14,250 nucleotides of DNA from Pseudomonadales bacterium (lineage in GTDB: Bacteria > Pseudomonadota > Gammaproteobacteria > Pseudomonadales > UBA3067): positions 1-14,250 of the forward strand of contig JAESUE010000107.1 of NCBI GenBank assembly GCA_016763235.1. The letters are read 5' to 3'. The translations under genes were made by a program, and so were the position numbers. Below are positions 14,017-14,250 of the stretch, piece after piece (position 1 is the stretch's first letter; every line of letters begins with the position of its first letter). Under the pieces are notes generated by a model that was not told the DNA's origin, searched no databases, and worked only from the letters and a program-made list of their open reading frames with translations.

Positions 14017-14250
14017 ATGTGGCATGAAAATGTTGAAAAAAACCTTGGCCTGTTTGTGGTGCTCGTTATTGTTGCCATCAGCTTTGGTGGGTTAGCGGAA
14101 ATTGTTCCACTATTTTTTCTAAAGCAAACCACAGAACCTGTTGAGGGATTAAAACCCCTCACAGCGCTTCAACTTGAAGGTAGGGATATTTATATCCGCG
14201 AAGGATGTAACACCTGTCACTCACAAATGGTTCGTCCTTTTAGAGCAGAA
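14017..14250 (+). CDS. ccoO: cbb3-type cytochrome c oxidase subunit II (5' part, cut by window end)
   Basis: 78 codons are visible, starting [20 protein letters not shown]. CcoO is the membrane-anchored monohaem cytochrome c of the cbb3 oxidase, handing electrons to CcoN. A single membrane anchor (about 10-35) is followed by the periplasmic part with [19 protein letters not shown], where C64, C67 and H68 are the CxxCH haem c attachment site. The ATG is preceded by TAAGGAGA (14003-14010) at 7-base spacing, a strong ribosome-binding site, and lies 11 bases after ccoN in the standard ccoNO order. The frame is still open at 14250. Confidence 0.97.
   Translation, partial: MWHENVEKNLGLFVVLVIVAISFGGLAEIVPLFFLKQTTEPVEGLKPLTALQLEGRDIYIREGCNTCHSQMVRPFRAE

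Overview
The window looks like a gammaproteobacterial chromosome of moderate GC content. The glpD and xseA products, the ABC-F protein Uup, the CcoN numbering and an Anr/FNR-type site ahead of ccoN all resemble the Pseudomonas/Cellvibrio side of the class. Genus cannot be fixed from sequence alone. No rRNA, tRNA or CRISPR array was recognised.

Layout. Positions 1-558 hold the 3' end of glpD. Next comes a 68-bp mobile-looking palindrome, then a plus-strand run: xseA, a LEA-type lipoprotein (4-base overlap) and a secreted M23 peptidase, followed by a TetR-type regulator and uup. The reading frame of uup breaks near its 3' end (about 6130). Positions 6332-6575 carry, on the minus strand, the decayed C-terminal tip of a methyl-accepting chemotaxis protein gene. 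A four-gene minus-strand operon spans 11147 down to 6597: retropepsin-like 'zinc protease', inactive transglutaminase fused to 7 TM helices, RimK-related ATP-grasp ligase, and an M14-type AstE/AspA deacylase. The deacylase is split by an in-frame TAA that lies inside a good Shine-Dalgarno sequence for its second half. After a 560-bp gap come a small DUF5658-like membrane protein, an Anr/FNR box, ccoN, and the start of ccoO, cut by the window edge.

How the parts fit. The minus-strand operon is predicted to straddle the inner membrane. The ligase is cytosolic, the 7TM protein is a membrane anchor with a periplasmic non-catalytic transglutaminase fold, and the protease and deacylase are exported. 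This suggests synthesis of an amide-linked (glutamate-type) modification in the cytosol and its trimming in the periplasm, but the substrate is not known from sequence. ccoNO encode the cbb3 oxidase used at low oxygen.

The least ordinary signal is a family of three 68-bp elements (564-631, 11455-11522, 12243-12310). All have the same length, carry GTAAC...GTTAC ends and share a conserved core. Each is flanked by an 8-bp direct repeat (8/8, 7/8 and 6/8 matches). Their terminal stems differ between copies yet stay complementary. A second theme is decay: three gene lesions (uup, the chemoreceptor remnant, the deacylase) lie within about 1 kb (6130-7160).
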